The notes under the pieces: generated by a model
Told to the model about the DNA's origin: nothing
The model's input: only the letters and a program-made list of their open reading frames with translations
The model's database searches: none
Position numbers and translations under genes: made by a program
In this document: in pieces, positions 1 to 10,780 of the stretch
Layout of the letters: the number at the start of each line of letters is the position of its first letter
Numbering within the stretch: position 1 is the first letter of the stretch
DNA from: Gnetum montanum
Lineage: Eukaryota; Streptophyta; Gnetopsida; Gnetales; Gnetaceae
Assembly (NCBI GenBank): GCA_015680685.1
Contig: MNCI01008868.1
Coordinates: 1 to 42,603 of the forward strand
Direction of reading: 5' to 3'
Length of the DNA: 42,603 nucleotides

Positions 1-98
1 GAGAAACAAGGGAGAGCTGCCTCTTATTTATAAAACTGGTGGTGGACCATGATATCGCGTACGCGATATCGTGGCCCATGCAATATCGCATCCCATCA
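1..98 (-). mobile_element. LTR terminus (family C), cut by window edge
   Basis: This matches the right end of the LTR at 17702-18699: both share an ACAAGGGAGAG...TGCCTCTTAT stretch, GATATC-rich palindromes, and the end CCCATCA. Read on the minus strand this is the U3 start (TGATGGG...). A TATA box (TATAAATA, minus strand) lies at 25-32, about 65 bases inside the terminus. A 20-base perfect palindrome with GATATC at both ends occupies 51-70. The rest of this LTR is outside the window, so its element cannot be described. Confidence 0.6.
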
Positions 99-870
99 AT
101 CATGAATTCAATGATGCCTATGATGTCCTCTACTATCCCTTTGTTCATAGTAGGGCCTATGATCATTGTTGTTCTACCATCCATCATCATCAATGTTTCT
201 TCCTCTATGATTTTGATCAAATTTAGAGGAGGAAGAAGAAGATGTAGATGAAGAGGGTGAAGAGGGAGGAGAATTGCCACCACCACGATGTCTACCACCT
301 TCTCTCTACTTGTCACGACCATGATCATTAGATTTATCGTCATCATGATGCTTACCCGAGTTCCTAAATTGACTTCCACTTTTGTCTAAACCAGGATTGT
401 TGATAGTGGACTATAAGTTCAAGTTCAAGCCTCCTTCACCAAAGTCAAGGTGTGGAGAATCTTCATGTTGAGAACCCCCAAAGGGAGGATCATCATTATC
501 TTTTTGGTTTAGTAGAAACAAGGGATTAGTGAATCATTTCCCCTTTGTAGCTTCATGGTGCTTCTCTTTGTGCCAATCTCTTTTGCGTTGTGTTTTAGTA
601 GGATGGTAGTCTCGATAGTCATGGTCCTATAATGTATTCTTCGTGAAGATCCTAGATGCTCAACCTCTTAAGATTTTGAAGAAACATCCTAGGAATAGAT
701 CAATTGGGTGGCAACACAACGTTATCTTCCATGTCTCTCCACTGAAGCTGTTCATCCTAATGTAGGATGAAGGTGAAATCAGGTACAAACTCATTTGGAT
801 GAGTGTGCACCACTTTGAATTCTTGGGGCATTGGCAGTTTTGATTCATCATGACTATGAGAAGAAGATAT
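99..870 (-). pseudogene. gag remnant of family A LTR retrotransposon
   Basis: Read on the minus strand from 870, this resembles the gag N-terminus at 17627-17340. Both start with a Ser-rich tripeptide and contain a conserved THPxEFxPDxTFILHxxEQLxW segment (about 801-720 here). The start codon is ATA where the relative has ATG, which suggests a G-to-A change. Many in-frame stops follow, then an acidic, Ser-rich and Arg-rich tract near 200-300. It is cut at 98/99 by the family C LTR end, so the capsid core is missing. It once encoded the structural protein of an LTR retrotransposon. The clade is uncertain, but gag style suggests the Athila/Tat side of Ty3/Gypsy. Confidence 0.6.
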
Positions 871-1031
871 TTTGGATTAGAAGAAAAATTTAGTGTGCTT
901 TAATTATGATTATTATTTTTTATTTTTTGAATGATTATGAATTTAGAGTTCGTTCCAATAATCTTAAATAATTTTCACTAAGTCCTAGATAGTATATGTA
1001 TCAAACTACAAGTCCTTAGTAATGACACCAA
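871..1031 (-). other. 5' leader of family A element
   Basis: This short stretch lies between the LTR end (1032) and the gag start (870) on the minus strand. Its LTR-proximal part (951-1031) recurs next to the second LTR copy at 18704-18784. The bases touching the LTR read TTGGTGTCATTAC on the minus strand, the expected place for a primer binding site starting TGG. I do not recognise the matching tRNA. Confidence 0.4.
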
Positions 1032-1946
1032 TGATGAGTGGCAAGTAGACCCTATGCCCAACCATATAAATCACTAAGCATTCATGTGTGATCTAGTTGA
1101 ATTTCTTGGACTTATAGCCTTCTAAGTACAGTGGTCTCTAGGAAGTAAAACTAACCATTGCAATCATTGTCTTGCCAATTACACTTGTGAAATGCAAAGG
1201 TATGGTTAAGTGTAATTGAGGCATATGATTTTTATCATTTTTTGTATTTTATGTTCTAAGTCACCTAAGAATAAAGAATAAGGAATAAATATATTTAGTT
1301 ACTAATTTAATCTAACTAGTTAACATTTAACTAATCCTAACATAAGCATCCATTCCCACTTGTCATACACATCCTAAACACGTTTAACGCTACTAGGTTA
1401 CCAAACGTTAAGTGTTACTGGGATTACCAAGTGCCAAGCGTATGCTCAAAGTGGTCGTACTTATGTGCTTAATTAATCAATATTTAATTTAGCTTAGTCT
1501 AGCTTAGTTTAGTTTAATTACTTAATTTAATTACTTTAGTTACTTAAAGAATCAAAGGAAATTGCTTAAAATATGAAATGCATAAAAGAAATAATTAATC
1601 TATTTCAAAGTGCTGCAAGGTTTATCAGAAAGCTCATCTTTATTGCTGCACACATTATTGTGCTCAAGTATAGTAGTGCTCAAATAAAGATCTGTATACT
1701 TTTTAATTCTTACTACAAGCACTTAGAAAAATATTGTAACTTTTAAGTGTAAAAATTGCTAGAGTTTCGCTACAACTATTAGACTTATTATTATAAATGT
1801 AGTTGGTAAGCACATATTTATAGGCAAAACAAGAAGCCCCATCGACTAGTACACATCCACGAGTCAAACCCTACATTGACAAAATCCCATTAATGGGGTC
1901 ATGTCAACGGCATGCCATTGATGTGGCCAATGATGACGCTTCATCA
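1032..1946 (-). mobile_element. LTR of family A (5' LTR, minus strand), 915 bp
   Basis: The LTR runs between the inverted termini TGATGA (1032) and TCATCA (1946). Its second copy is at 18785-19668. A leader and gag remnant follow it on the minus strand, so it acts as the 5' LTR. A TATA box is at 1815-1822, giving a U3 of only about 125 bases. The region 1480-1550 is a low-complexity TAGTTTAATTA run. Alignment to the LTR at 17702-18699 is visible (for example the AAGCATCCATTCCCACTT and GAAGTGGTCGTACT stretches), so families A and C are relatives. Confidence 0.7.
1815..1822 (-). promoter_or_regulatory. TATA box of LTR A
   Basis: TATTTATA on the plus strand reads TATAAATA on the minus strand, inside GCCTATAAATATGTGC. 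It lies about 125 bases from the U3 start of the LTR, in the right orientation for transcription into the leader and gag remnant. The same box is kept in the other copy at 19537-19544. Confidence 0.6.
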
Positions 1947-2790
1947 CCAATGGATTCTTTTCCAAGTTATAATAACATTATTTAAGATATGTCTACCTTT
2001 AACAAAACCTTTTTGTTTAGGTCTAATGGTATCCTCTATAACCTTCTAAATTCAGCAAGTTATGCATTTTGCTAAAATTTTATAAGTGTCGTTAAGAAGA
2101 GTAATAAGTCTCTAATTACCAATATGTTAAAGATCACCATTCTTAGGAAGAAGATGAATCATACTTTTAATAAAAGAAATTTTTTAATAATTTCTTGGAA
2201 AACATGAAAGAGATCATCTCTAATAATGTTCCAATGCTTCTTTAAAAATTCAATTAAAAAACCATCAAATCCGAAAGCTTTACCATCTACTAAATTAAAA
2301 GTTAATGCTTTGATTTCTTTTGTTGTAGTATCTACTTCAAGAATACTTTGATATGCTTCTATTATAACATGAGAAATATGTGTTCTAAAGGCCTTGAATG
2401 TTTCCTTACTAACATCTTTAGAAGAAAAATGATATGCTAAAAAACTATTAATAGTCTTAGGATCTATATTAATGGAATCATTTATATCAAGTGATTCTAG
2501 TTAGGTACTTGATCCTTTTCTTTGAGAAATTTTAAAAACTCCTTAAAAGATTCATCTTCAATTTTTAGCTAGGATATGTGACTTTTAGTAAGAGTACTTT
2601 TAGCTTTAAAATCATCCCAACATTATTTAGCATAATAAGCATTAGCCAAGGCTTTTTGAATTTCAAAATCAAATGGATTCTAGCCTAAAATAATTTTCAT
2701 TTTCTTAATAGATTCCATAATATCTTCTTTAATTTGACACTTAGCAAATTACTTTCCTGAAACTAAAACTAAAATTGAAATTTTTTACTA
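1947..2790 (-). pseudogene. L1-like LINE reverse transcriptase fragment (copy A)
   Basis: Minus-strand translation gives the N-terminal half of a non-LTR RT: a GFDGFLIEFLKKHWNII segment (about 2275-2225), then LLPKNGD, RLITLLNDTYKILAK and IRPKQKGFVKGRHILNNV (ending near 1965). These match the L1 fingers and palm motifs before the catalytic FADD box. That box and everything after are absent, because the LTR ending at 1946 interrupts the gene right after the GRHILNN motif. Many stops and some frame changes are present. It would have copied LINE RNA at a nicked target. The same truncated fragment recurs at 19669-20510. Confidence 0.7.
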
Positions 2791-2868
2791 ACATCCACTG
2801 AGACCCATTGGATCTATCAAACTAGTTTTAGGATTCCTTTTACATAATTTTTATTAATTTATAACTTA

Positions 2869-2943
2869 GTGCTACCTTGTAGAATCGAACTTGTGACTTG
2901 GGATTACCAAGCCGAGACCTAGGATTTCCGAACCATCTAACAT
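2869..2943 (-). repeat. tRNA-derived SINE-like sequence (copy A)
   Basis: On the minus strand a box-A-like TTAGATGGTTCG and a box-B-like AGTTCGATTCT are spaced as in a tRNA gene, and the segment is close to 75 bases. In copy B (20589-20663) box B reads GGTTCGATTCT, nearer to the polymerase III consensus. It sits between the RT and endonuclease pieces of the LINE. It could be a SINE head or a tRNA pseudogene; I cannot assign the amino acid. Confidence 0.4.
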
Positions 2944-2949
2944 AGTTTT

Positions 2950-3340
2950 TTACTATAAAAGTAGTTTGCTACCACCAATCAATCCAATTAATATTACTAA
3001 TATATTTTTTCTGCATTTCATAAAAACTTTAAATTATTATTCCCACTTATTCTTATGAACATATTAGTATTCATATGAAAAAGCTTCTACTTTTGAAATG
3101 AGAAATAATTAATCCTATAGAGTAAAATACTAATAGGAAAGTGATCTAACAAAGTAGCATCTATATGTAGTTTTACTTTACTTATAGGCTTCTAAAAAGA
3201 AACATTAGAGATGTAAAATCTATCAAGCTGACAATAAATTCTATCATTTCCTTGCTAATAATTACACCAAGTATAATTCTTCTTATTTGAATGATACAAA
3301 AATAAAAAGCTATATTAGAGTATACTCATAAGTTAAGGTA
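2950..3340 (-). pseudogene. LINE endonuclease C-terminal part (copy A)
   Basis: The minus strand encodes the C-terminal half of an apurinic-type endonuclease as found at the start of plant L1 ORF2: YTWCNYQQGNDRI, then LDRFYISN, then ATLLDHFPI (about 3285-3135). The TW, RI..LDRFY and DH.PI signatures are the usual ones of the exonuclease-endonuclease-phosphatase fold, and the DH pair is catalytic in the family. Stops interrupt it. The N-terminal half is separated by the A-rich spacer and survives only in the other copy (40621-41330). Confidence 0.65.
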
Positions 3341-4423
3341 CAATCATTGGTTTCTTAACTTAATTCAACAACAATTATAAAAGGCCATGATGATTCTCTT
3401 AAGAGTCATAATTCCTTATGAAGTATAATAGAATCCAAGTCATTGCTTTGTAATAGATGCAAACAAAAATGAAGAAGATATGAAAAAGAAAAATGATGAT
3501 AAATAAAGATAGAATATGTAAGAACCATTGAGATAAAAAAGTGACATTAGAACAATAGCCACAACATTGTACATAATACAAAAGAGTTTACAAACTACAG
3601 TGATTCATAAAATTATGAAAGAAAAATGTCCTATGCTATAGTGACAAACAAGAGCATGCAACAGTGCTAGAAGATATTACAAAGAATAAGACTTGTAATG
3701 AGCACCTAAGCATCACAACCAAAAGGTTCAAAAAATGACTCAAAGCTAAGAAGAAAGTGTTATAAGAGACAAGAGCAAACCTTGTAGCAAAAGATTCAAT
3801 TTCCTAAAGAGGAAGTGAAGTTCCAAGTTGTGCCATATGTAGCTTGGTCTAGTTTTTTAAATAAGAAGAGAAGGTTATCTAGAAGGTTATGATGATTAAG
3901 AAAGGAAAAGACTTATTAAGAAGTATTTCATAAAGCACAGAGAAGCTAAGTGAAAAGTGACTTAGCAAAGTTAAAAACAAAGTTACAAAGAAGAAGACTT
4001 ATGAAGTATAGTGATCAACATGAAGCTATGTTCATTAAGAACTTAGTGAAGTACAAAAGTTTAGTTATGGCACGCTAAGACACAAGTGTTCATAATACAA
4101 TGAATTACAAATAACAATCCTATAGTGTATTAGCAATTTACAATAAATGAGTAGATATGATTCAAAAGAAGATGCACTTCCATATGAAGAGTAACATCAC
4201 TGAAGCATAAGAAGTTCTTAAAAACCTAGTATAAGTAGACTTGGAGATACAAGAAGTCCAAAGATAATGGTTATGATCTAAAAAACAAAAAACAATACTA
4301 AGTTATGAAATGAGTACCACATAACTTTGTTCATCATAAGAGGATTTGTAACTAGTAATTAGTAAGTCTTACGATACTCACAACTACAAAGAATTAAGAA
4401 GAGCACTTATCATTACAAAGAGA
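3341..4423. other. A-rich spacer inserted in the LINE, no gene seen
   Basis: Purine-rich, AT-rich sequence with no convincing reading frame and recurring words such as AAGAAGA, CATAATACAA and GAAGTATA. In copy B the same spacer separates the two halves of the LINE endonuclease, so it behaves like an insertion in the LINE. I could not find inverted termini or a target duplication that would class it. Confidence 0.4.
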
Positions 4424-4589
4424 AAGTGTATGATAAAGTGTGAGTCAAATCTAAGTTTCTTAATTTTAGTTGATAAAGTGTGTGCAACACATAAAATAAT
4501 AAGTAGATAACAAGAGAAAGTCATTGGAGTTTATAGTTAGAGAGTAGGCATTGTTGAAGATGGATTATGTTGGGTAGATAAGGCCAAAG
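4424..4589. other. unassigned stretch
   Basis: Begins where the duplication ends and runs into the chromovirus tail. Sequence such as GATGGATTATGTTGGGTAGATAAGG may be the decayed end of the integrase, but I cannot show it. Confidence 0.3.
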
Positions 4590-4990
4590 AAGGGTGATAA
4601 TTAAAAATTTCTTAAACATTATGATAGACCTTTTAAGATTCTTGCTTGTGTTAATTCGGTTGCTTATAAATTGCAACTGTCAATTTATCTAGCAAAATAC
4701 ACCTAGTTTTCCATGTGCCTATGCTTAAAGTTCAATCTTGTGAACACTAATCCCTTCACACTTAGGTCCAGGGGACCTCCAAACATGTAACTAGTGAAGG
4801 GATGACATATTCACTCCATCATCAACATGTGTACCATAGGATGCACTCTCGATTATAAGGTTGCATTCCTAGTACATTGGCAAGGAACATCCTTAGAGGA
4901 GGATACTTGGGAAGAGTGGAAAACTCCAAAAAACAAGTAGACATTCATTGCAAATTTTTATGCTAAAAACTACATTGATTTGCTCTTGTG
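4590..4990 (+). pseudogene. chromovirus integrase C-terminus with chromodomain
   Basis: Plus-strand reading gives an integrase tail (RPFKILACVNSVAYKLQL, about 4608-4680) followed by a chromodomain: DYKVAFLVHWQG then SLEEDTWEEW (about 4850-4920). The aromatic residues and the W..TWEEW end are typical of chromoviral (Ty3/Gypsy) integrase chromodomains, which direct insertion to marked chromatin. Stops and a frame change occur between the two parts. No integrase core lies upstream in this copy. An LTR-like region and then a chromoviral gag follow, so this tail belongs to a different copy, or to a rearranged one. Confidence 0.7.
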
Positions 4991-5050
4991 GATATATATG
5001 GGTGGTTGGCTAGAGGTAGCCATTGGTTGATGGGAATTATATTATAGCCA

Positions 5051-5070
5051 AAAAAAAAAGAAAAAAAAAG
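5051..5070 (+). other. possible polypurine tract of chromovirus
   Basis: A 20-base run of A with two G residues directly precedes TGTGTTAG. A purine run followed by TG is what the plus-strand primer site and 3' LTR start of an LTR retrotransposon look like. It lies downstream of the chromodomain, in the expected place. Confidence 0.4.
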
Positions 5071-6290
5071 TGTGTTAGACTAAAGAATGCCAAAGTGGAT
5101 ATGAGATGATCCACTTTTGAGCAGCGGAGAATTGATGTCTCTCTTTTTAGCTATAAAGTTGGGTAATTCCATAATTAGGCTAAACCCTAAGATCCTTGCA
5201 CATGCTAATGAAAGGCTATCATTAGATATGGGGGGTGGTTTTTGCAAGGTGTGAATAGCCTCCCTTTGGTTGTAGAAGGATTAACTCTACTTTCTCATTT
5301 CACAACTAGAGATAGAGAATTGGCTTGCATGTTAAGCAAGTAGATTTTACTTTGGGTAGACAAGTTGGTATAGTTTGCATGAAAAAGGACAAATCTCTTC
5401 TTTCTAAACTTAAGTTTCTCAAATTTTTTAAGCCCTATTTAGACAACAGGATGAGTTCAACAGTTTGGCTTTACAGTTAGAGAACCCTAGCCATTGGTCC
5501 TTCCTATCTACAATTATTACATGGGCTTCTAGATATTCAAAGTCCTTCGATATCTATTATAACTCTCCATGTTTGGAATAGTATATGCTAAAAGGATATC
5601 ACTTCTTTCGAGTAGAGGAAAGTGTAGAAAAACATGCCTTGTTGATGGATCGAAGGTTGTTTCCCTTCAAAATGGGGGTCGGAGAAGCATGGTAATTCTT
5701 TGGGTTCCATGATATTTTAACCATAACTTTGAATTACATGGGCACTAATTCCCTATGAACCTCATCACAAGGATACATAAACTTGTAGAGGAGCTTTTTC
5801 TTTGATACTTGGTCTACTATCCCCTCTTTGGAGTTGGGCTTAAGATTAGATGTATTAACATAGGAATGTATTGTAATCCTTCTAGGGGTGCTGGTGCATT
5901 GTGTGTTTGTTGTGTTTGTGTGTGTGTATGCTTGGATAGTTTGCTTGTGTAATTAATGCTTATGATAGTACTAATACATATAACCATTAGCTAATAGGTT
6001 GTATGCTATGCTATGACACAAGGTGTTGAGCTTTAATGTGTAGTCTACTTTAAGTCTTTCCTCTCTCTCATTGCTGCTATTGGAACTCTTGGGTAGTGTC
6101 AAACAATGTTTTCCAAGGATGGCATTGTTACATCCCTCATAATGAAAAATGTACTAATGTCCTCTACTAGTGGTTTGTGGTTCAAGAACATGGTTTATTG
6201 TTTGTGACTTACGTGTTGCTATAATGCATAAGAAGAACAAAGAGTCAAAATTCTAGGAATGCTCATCATGGGTTTGAATGCCTTGATGGG
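5071..6290 (+). mobile_element. probable LTR and leader of chromovirus
   Basis: About 1.2 kb without coding potential between the chromodomain tail and a chromoviral gag. It starts with TG after the purine run. It contains a TG microsatellite near 5895-5935. I found no second copy in the window and no clear primer binding site, so the right edge is arbitrary. Confidence 0.35.
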
Positions 6291-7640
6291 CTAGTTAGGA
6301 ATGACAATATAGAAGAACATGTGTATGATAAAGTGCATGAGGATATGCCCAAATGAAAATACTTGGATTATGATGAGGAGATGTGTTTCGAGAGGGATGA
6401 TGATGATCCTCTTGGAAAGATGCAAAAGCTATGGAGCTATCTATTAAAGATCGACAATGTGGTTCTCAATTGCTTGCTATTTACTAAATGGAGAAAAATG
6501 GTTCATGTCATTATGAAAAAAATGGATATTTCATACTTCTAGGAGTTGAATTTGGGTATTAAACACAAGCTCTTTATTGCTTAAAATTTTTGGCTACGAA
6601 ACTGTATGAACCAAATGAGGGATAGCATTGATAATATTCAAGTCCTTATAGGGGATATTCTATAAAGGTTGTTTAGCCTAGAGGTGAAGAATGAGCAACG
6701 TGAGATAAGAAGTGAGAAACTTGAGGACTAGTTGGTTGTACAAGCAAAAGTAGTTGCATTTGATTCTAGGTGGTCCATATCCAAATTTTAAGCCAAAAAC
6801 CTTAAAGTTTACAAAGGGAATCAAGATGATATGCTCATAGACATCTTCCTCTTTGAACTGGAGTGATTCTTTGACATGAAAAAATAGTTTGAGTACAAAG
6901 TTAGCATTACTTTCCAATTCCTAGGGGAAGTTGCTTAAGCCTAGTGGCTCAGAATCATTTGGGGCATGAGGTTCGAGATAACTTAGAGGTTAGTAGAAAA
7001 ATGGAAAGAATTTAAAATTTCCCTAATCAAGAAATTTTGCCCAAACACTTCCTTTGATAAAGCTTAAAGGAAGTTAAAAGAAATCTAGCATGCTAGAAAG
7101 TTGGAGGATTATCTCAAAGAGTATTAAGAGGTGGTGTTGCAAATTTCTATTATGGATGAAGAAATCTAATTTTGACTCTTTTTAATGGCCTAAAACCCTT
7201 GGCCTAGCAAGGGATCAAAATCCAGAATATCATAAGAGTATAGGAAGGCACTTGAATTGGTTGTCAATTTGATGATCAATTCTAGATGCTAGAAGCTAAA
7301 AAAAGAATAGTGCAAATGCATCCTAAAATAATAATAAGCTTGATGGTGAATTTGGTGGGTTTGGAGGAAGTAATTTTAGTGGTAGCTTTTGGGGTCCACA
7401 TTCTATTGTTGCCCATGGTTCTCAAGCTTCTTACTAGGGTAATGGGAAATGTTAAGCTCTTGAAGGTCACAATAGATTTTGGGACAAGTGCTCATGCTTT
7501 GAAGAGCTCATGAATAATCCTCCAAGGCATGTTGGGGTAAGATGCTTCTTCTACTTGGGAAATCATGCTGCTTGGAATTGTTCTTAGAACCCTAATCGGT
7601 AACCAACTTCAAGGAGTTCAAATGGTGATTAGTGATTAAA
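6291..7640 (+). pseudogene. chromovirus gag remnant
   Basis: Plus-strand translation shows a plant Ty3/Gypsy gag core from about 6797: NLKVYKGNQDDMLIDIFLFELE, with later KWKEFKISLIKKFCPNTSF and LEDYLKEY (to about 7130) and a MDEE..F motif. A worn CCHC knuckle lies at about 7543-7582 (C, then GNHAAWNC; the second Cys is now Leu). Stops are frequent and often sit where Trp or Gln is expected, consistent with G-to-A or C-to-T changes. It would have formed the virus-like particle. Start and end are approximate. Confidence 0.65.
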
Positions 7641-7859
7641 TGTTCTTAAGTTCTAGTTGCATGTTTGATTATGGGTGAACAAGGTAAATGAAAATAGGTA
7701 GGAGATTGAGATCCTTGATGTGATGGAGTAGATCTTTTGGAGCTTAATAATGATTTAGGAGAATATTCAAGGAGAGCAGTTGAAGCAAGAAACCAGTTTG
7801 CATTCAATAAAGATGATCCTAGTGTAGTTTCCATTAAAGACTATAGATGCCTTGGTTCA
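7641..7859 (+). other. linker between chromovirus gag and protease, no clear domain
   Basis: AT-rich decayed sequence in the position of the gag-protease junction. I see no domain that can be named. Confidence 0.3.
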
Positions 7860-10560
7860 CATATGTACTAATCATAACTTTTTTTTTTACTAGAAATCAC
7901 TTGCATTTTTAATTTTCAAGTTGAATTGGCTTTGACATCCTATCAGTTAGCCAAATCTGACTTGATTAGATGTATAAGAGTGTTGAAGGATATGGAGGTA
8001 AAGGTAGGCCAGTAGAGTGGAAAGCTAGATTTTTTGGTCATGGACATTAACTCTTTCTAAGTCATCCTTGAACAAAATTTCTTTAAGAAGATGAAGGTAC
8101 TATTTGTTCTATATTTCAATGTTCTTTACATTTTGCATGAGAAATCAGCTTGTGCTATGAAAACCTTTGCATTGAGAGCAACTAGTATACTTCATGAGGT
8201 TCAAATTATTTCTTCAATAGTAATGAAGAGAATTGTTCAAAATCCAATTTAACAGATGTTTTTGGTAGTCTTGAAGGAGATAAAAGAGGAAGATACAACT
8301 AAGGTGAATAGGCAAATTGAGACGATATTAGGGAGGTATCAGAATTTGATGTTAGCAAAGTTGCTAAAAAGATGAGTGGTGGATCACAAAATTGAATTGT
8401 TGTCAAGAATTGCCCATTCTAGGCAATGATCTTATTACATGATAATTCCTGAATTGGAAAAGTTAAAAAAACAGTTGACAAGTTTGATTAAAAAGAATTA
8501 TCTTCAATTTTCCAAATCTTCATATGGAGTCTTGATGTTGTTTGCTAAACATAAGGATGATACATTAAGACTATGTTATGATTTTAAGCTATTGAACAAG
8601 TACACAATCAAGAATAAGTATTTGATATTGTTGGTTTCAAACTTGTTAGATCAACTGGTGGGGGCTTAACTTTTCTCTTGACTCAAGCTTTACCCAGGTT
8701 ACTATTAGACATGGCTTGCAAAAGATAATCAAGAGAAGAAAACTTGTGTCACTTGTTATAGCTTGTACAACTGGATAATCATGTCTTTTTGGTTGTGCAA
8801 TGCTCCTACCACCTTTTGCTCACTTATGAACAAGGTATTCTACCTATACCTTGACAAGTTTGTGATGATATTTCTTGATGACATCCTTATGTACTTTTGC
8901 TTTATGGAGGAATACCTTTAGTACTTATGCATAGTGTTTTCCAATTTATGAGAACACAAGTTGTGTGTCAAGTAGGAGAAGTTTGAGTTTAGGAAGTTAA
9001 AGTTGAAGTTCTTAAGTCACATCATTGGTGGAGGCAAGGTGAAATCAAATTTGAAAATGATGGATGCCATTTTCACATGGCCTATTTTAAAGAATGTGCA
9101 TGAATTTTATCAATTCTTGGGATTGGCCAGTTATTATAAGAAGTTTGTTTTTGGGTTCTTTGGTATGATCAATTTACAAAAGAAAGATGTCCCTTAAATA
9201 TGAAGTGATAAGTGTTAAGAAGTTTTTGGGACAATTCTAATAATCCAATTTGTGTTGGATCTTCTTGACTTTTCAAAGCCATTTGAGTTCACATTGATGT
9301 TCTGGATGAGAAAATTGGAGTGCTCTTCCAATATAATCATATCATTGCGTTTGGATCAAAGATGCTAAACCCAAAAAAATAGTTGTTGTTGATACATAAA
9401 AAGACGTTTGCCATTGTGCATTACATTTATACATGGCAATAATTTCTTTTGGGTACTCTTGTGGTAGTCAAAATAGATAATACTACCATGAGCTACCTTT
9501 TCACTCATCTAGTTTGAAGCTGAAGTAAGTTTAGTGGTTGGGTTTGTTATAAGAATTTGATCTTCAATTTATCTATTGGTCAAGCTGAAAGATTGTCGTG
9601 GTAGGTGTTTTGAGCCAATGTCCTTAGGTGTGTTTGATGGAGATTGTGGGTTAGCCTAATAACTCTTGGGTGGTGGTTTACCATGAAATTTGAGTAAAAA
9701 TTAAGGACAAGTTGCATCATTATCAGTGTGCTTATGAGCTATTGAAGCTAGTTTAGGTCACAATGAGTCAAATTTTAGTGAAGTGGATGCCCTGCTCATG
9801 TTCAAGTAAAATTAAATCTATGTTTTAGAATGGGGGTACCTTGCATTGTTAATTCATTGATGAATGTCATTTCATCCTCTAGGTAGATCATCTAGGGCAC
9901 AAAAGAATAGTGACAATGGTGTAAAGAAGTTTTCAATAGCCAAACTTAGAGGTTGGTATGGTAAATTTTATGCAAAGCTATTTGATTTACCAATAAGAGA
10001 AAAGGTCCAATGAAAGACCAGGTAGTTTGTTTTGCCCCTCAGAGATCTTAAAGCTTTCATCATTAATAGTTTCCATGGATTTCATCACTAGGCTCCCCAT
10101 AGTATAGGAATATTTCAACATCTAAGTTCTCTAAATATGTCATTTTCATTCTATGTTCCATACCTTGCACAACTGAAAATGCAACATCCTTATTCTTTGA
10201 CCATGTGGTTCACTATTCTAGATTGCCAATAAGCATTGTATTTGATTGAGACTTTCGAGTCATAGAGGATTTTTAGTAGAAGTTGTTTGAGATGATGGAA
10301 ACAAAGTTATAGATGTTTTTGGTGTATCATTTCTAGATAGATGAATAAACAAAATGGGTGGATAGACTCTTAGAGAATTACTTGAGACATTTCATCTAGT
10401 TTGATCAAACAAACTAGCTAACTTTGTTGGCTATGGTTTAGTTTAGTTATAACATTTAGAAGTCCTTAGCCTTAACAATCTGTTAGCACATTTGGCCATT
10501 TCATGGAAAAGTAAGACTCATTTTAAATGTTATTGAAAGAATGGGAGAGTGTAAGTGTGC
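7860..10560 (+). pseudogene. chromovirus pol remnant: protease, RT, RNase H, integrase core
   Basis: Domains in order. Protease C-terminus at about 8034-8180 (FLVMDINSF, VILEQNF); the active DTG is not visible. Reverse transcriptase at 8439-9190: IIPELEKLKKQL, SSYGVLMLF, LRLCYDFKLLNKYTIKNKY, NAPTTFCSLMNKVF, the catalytic FLDDI at about 8870-8885, and FLSHIIGGGKV. A faint RNase H follows at 9200-9560. The integrase core at about 10110-10560 has LSKYVHFIPCS, a LPISIVFD aspartate and DRLLENYLRHF; where a catalytic Glu is expected (TER) the sequence reads TKW. The number of stops and shifts makes this one of the oldest elements here. Confidence 0.7.
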
Positions 10561-10780
10561 TATTTCATACCATTGGTATGAGATCTAGGGGAGACTAAAA
10601 TATTATTGGTGGAAATAATAATGCACAACAAGGAATAAAGATTGCAAGAGATAATGTGGCAATAAAGAATGAATTAACAAGCAAGGAATTTTTCATTGTC
10701 AGAAATATGTTCAGGAATCGATCATTTGGGTACTGGCAAAGAATGAAAGGAGGGAACTAGAATTGAAAATTAAAAATTAA
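10561..10780. other. unassigned stretch after chromovirus
   Basis: AT-rich, no coding signal. It may hold the decayed integrase C-terminus, but I cannot align it. Confidence 0.3.

Larger units (their letters stand above)
951..4423. repeat. 3.5 kb direct duplication, copy A
   Basis: This block recurs in the same orientation at 18704-21953 continuing at 40421-40620, where element E interrupts it. It contains the family A leader and LTR, a LINE fragment with a tRNA-like insert, and an A-rich spacer. By eye about 10 of 440 bases differ in the LINE part, while the LTR part differs more, mostly at CpG-type positions. The match starts at CGTTCCAA and ends at CATTACAAAGAGA. Copy A has the empty site for the element E insertion near 4213-4225. 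Confidence 0.9.

Noticed and set aside
951-4423. The repeated 3.5 kb block as a pair of giant LTRs
   Set aside because: Its ends are not TG/CA, it contains a complete smaller LTR plus a LINE fragment, and the sequences at the two inner edges do not look like primer or polypurine sites.
5895-5935. TG-rich run as a regulatory element
   Set aside because: Simple microsatellite in decayed noncoding DNA; nothing supports a function.
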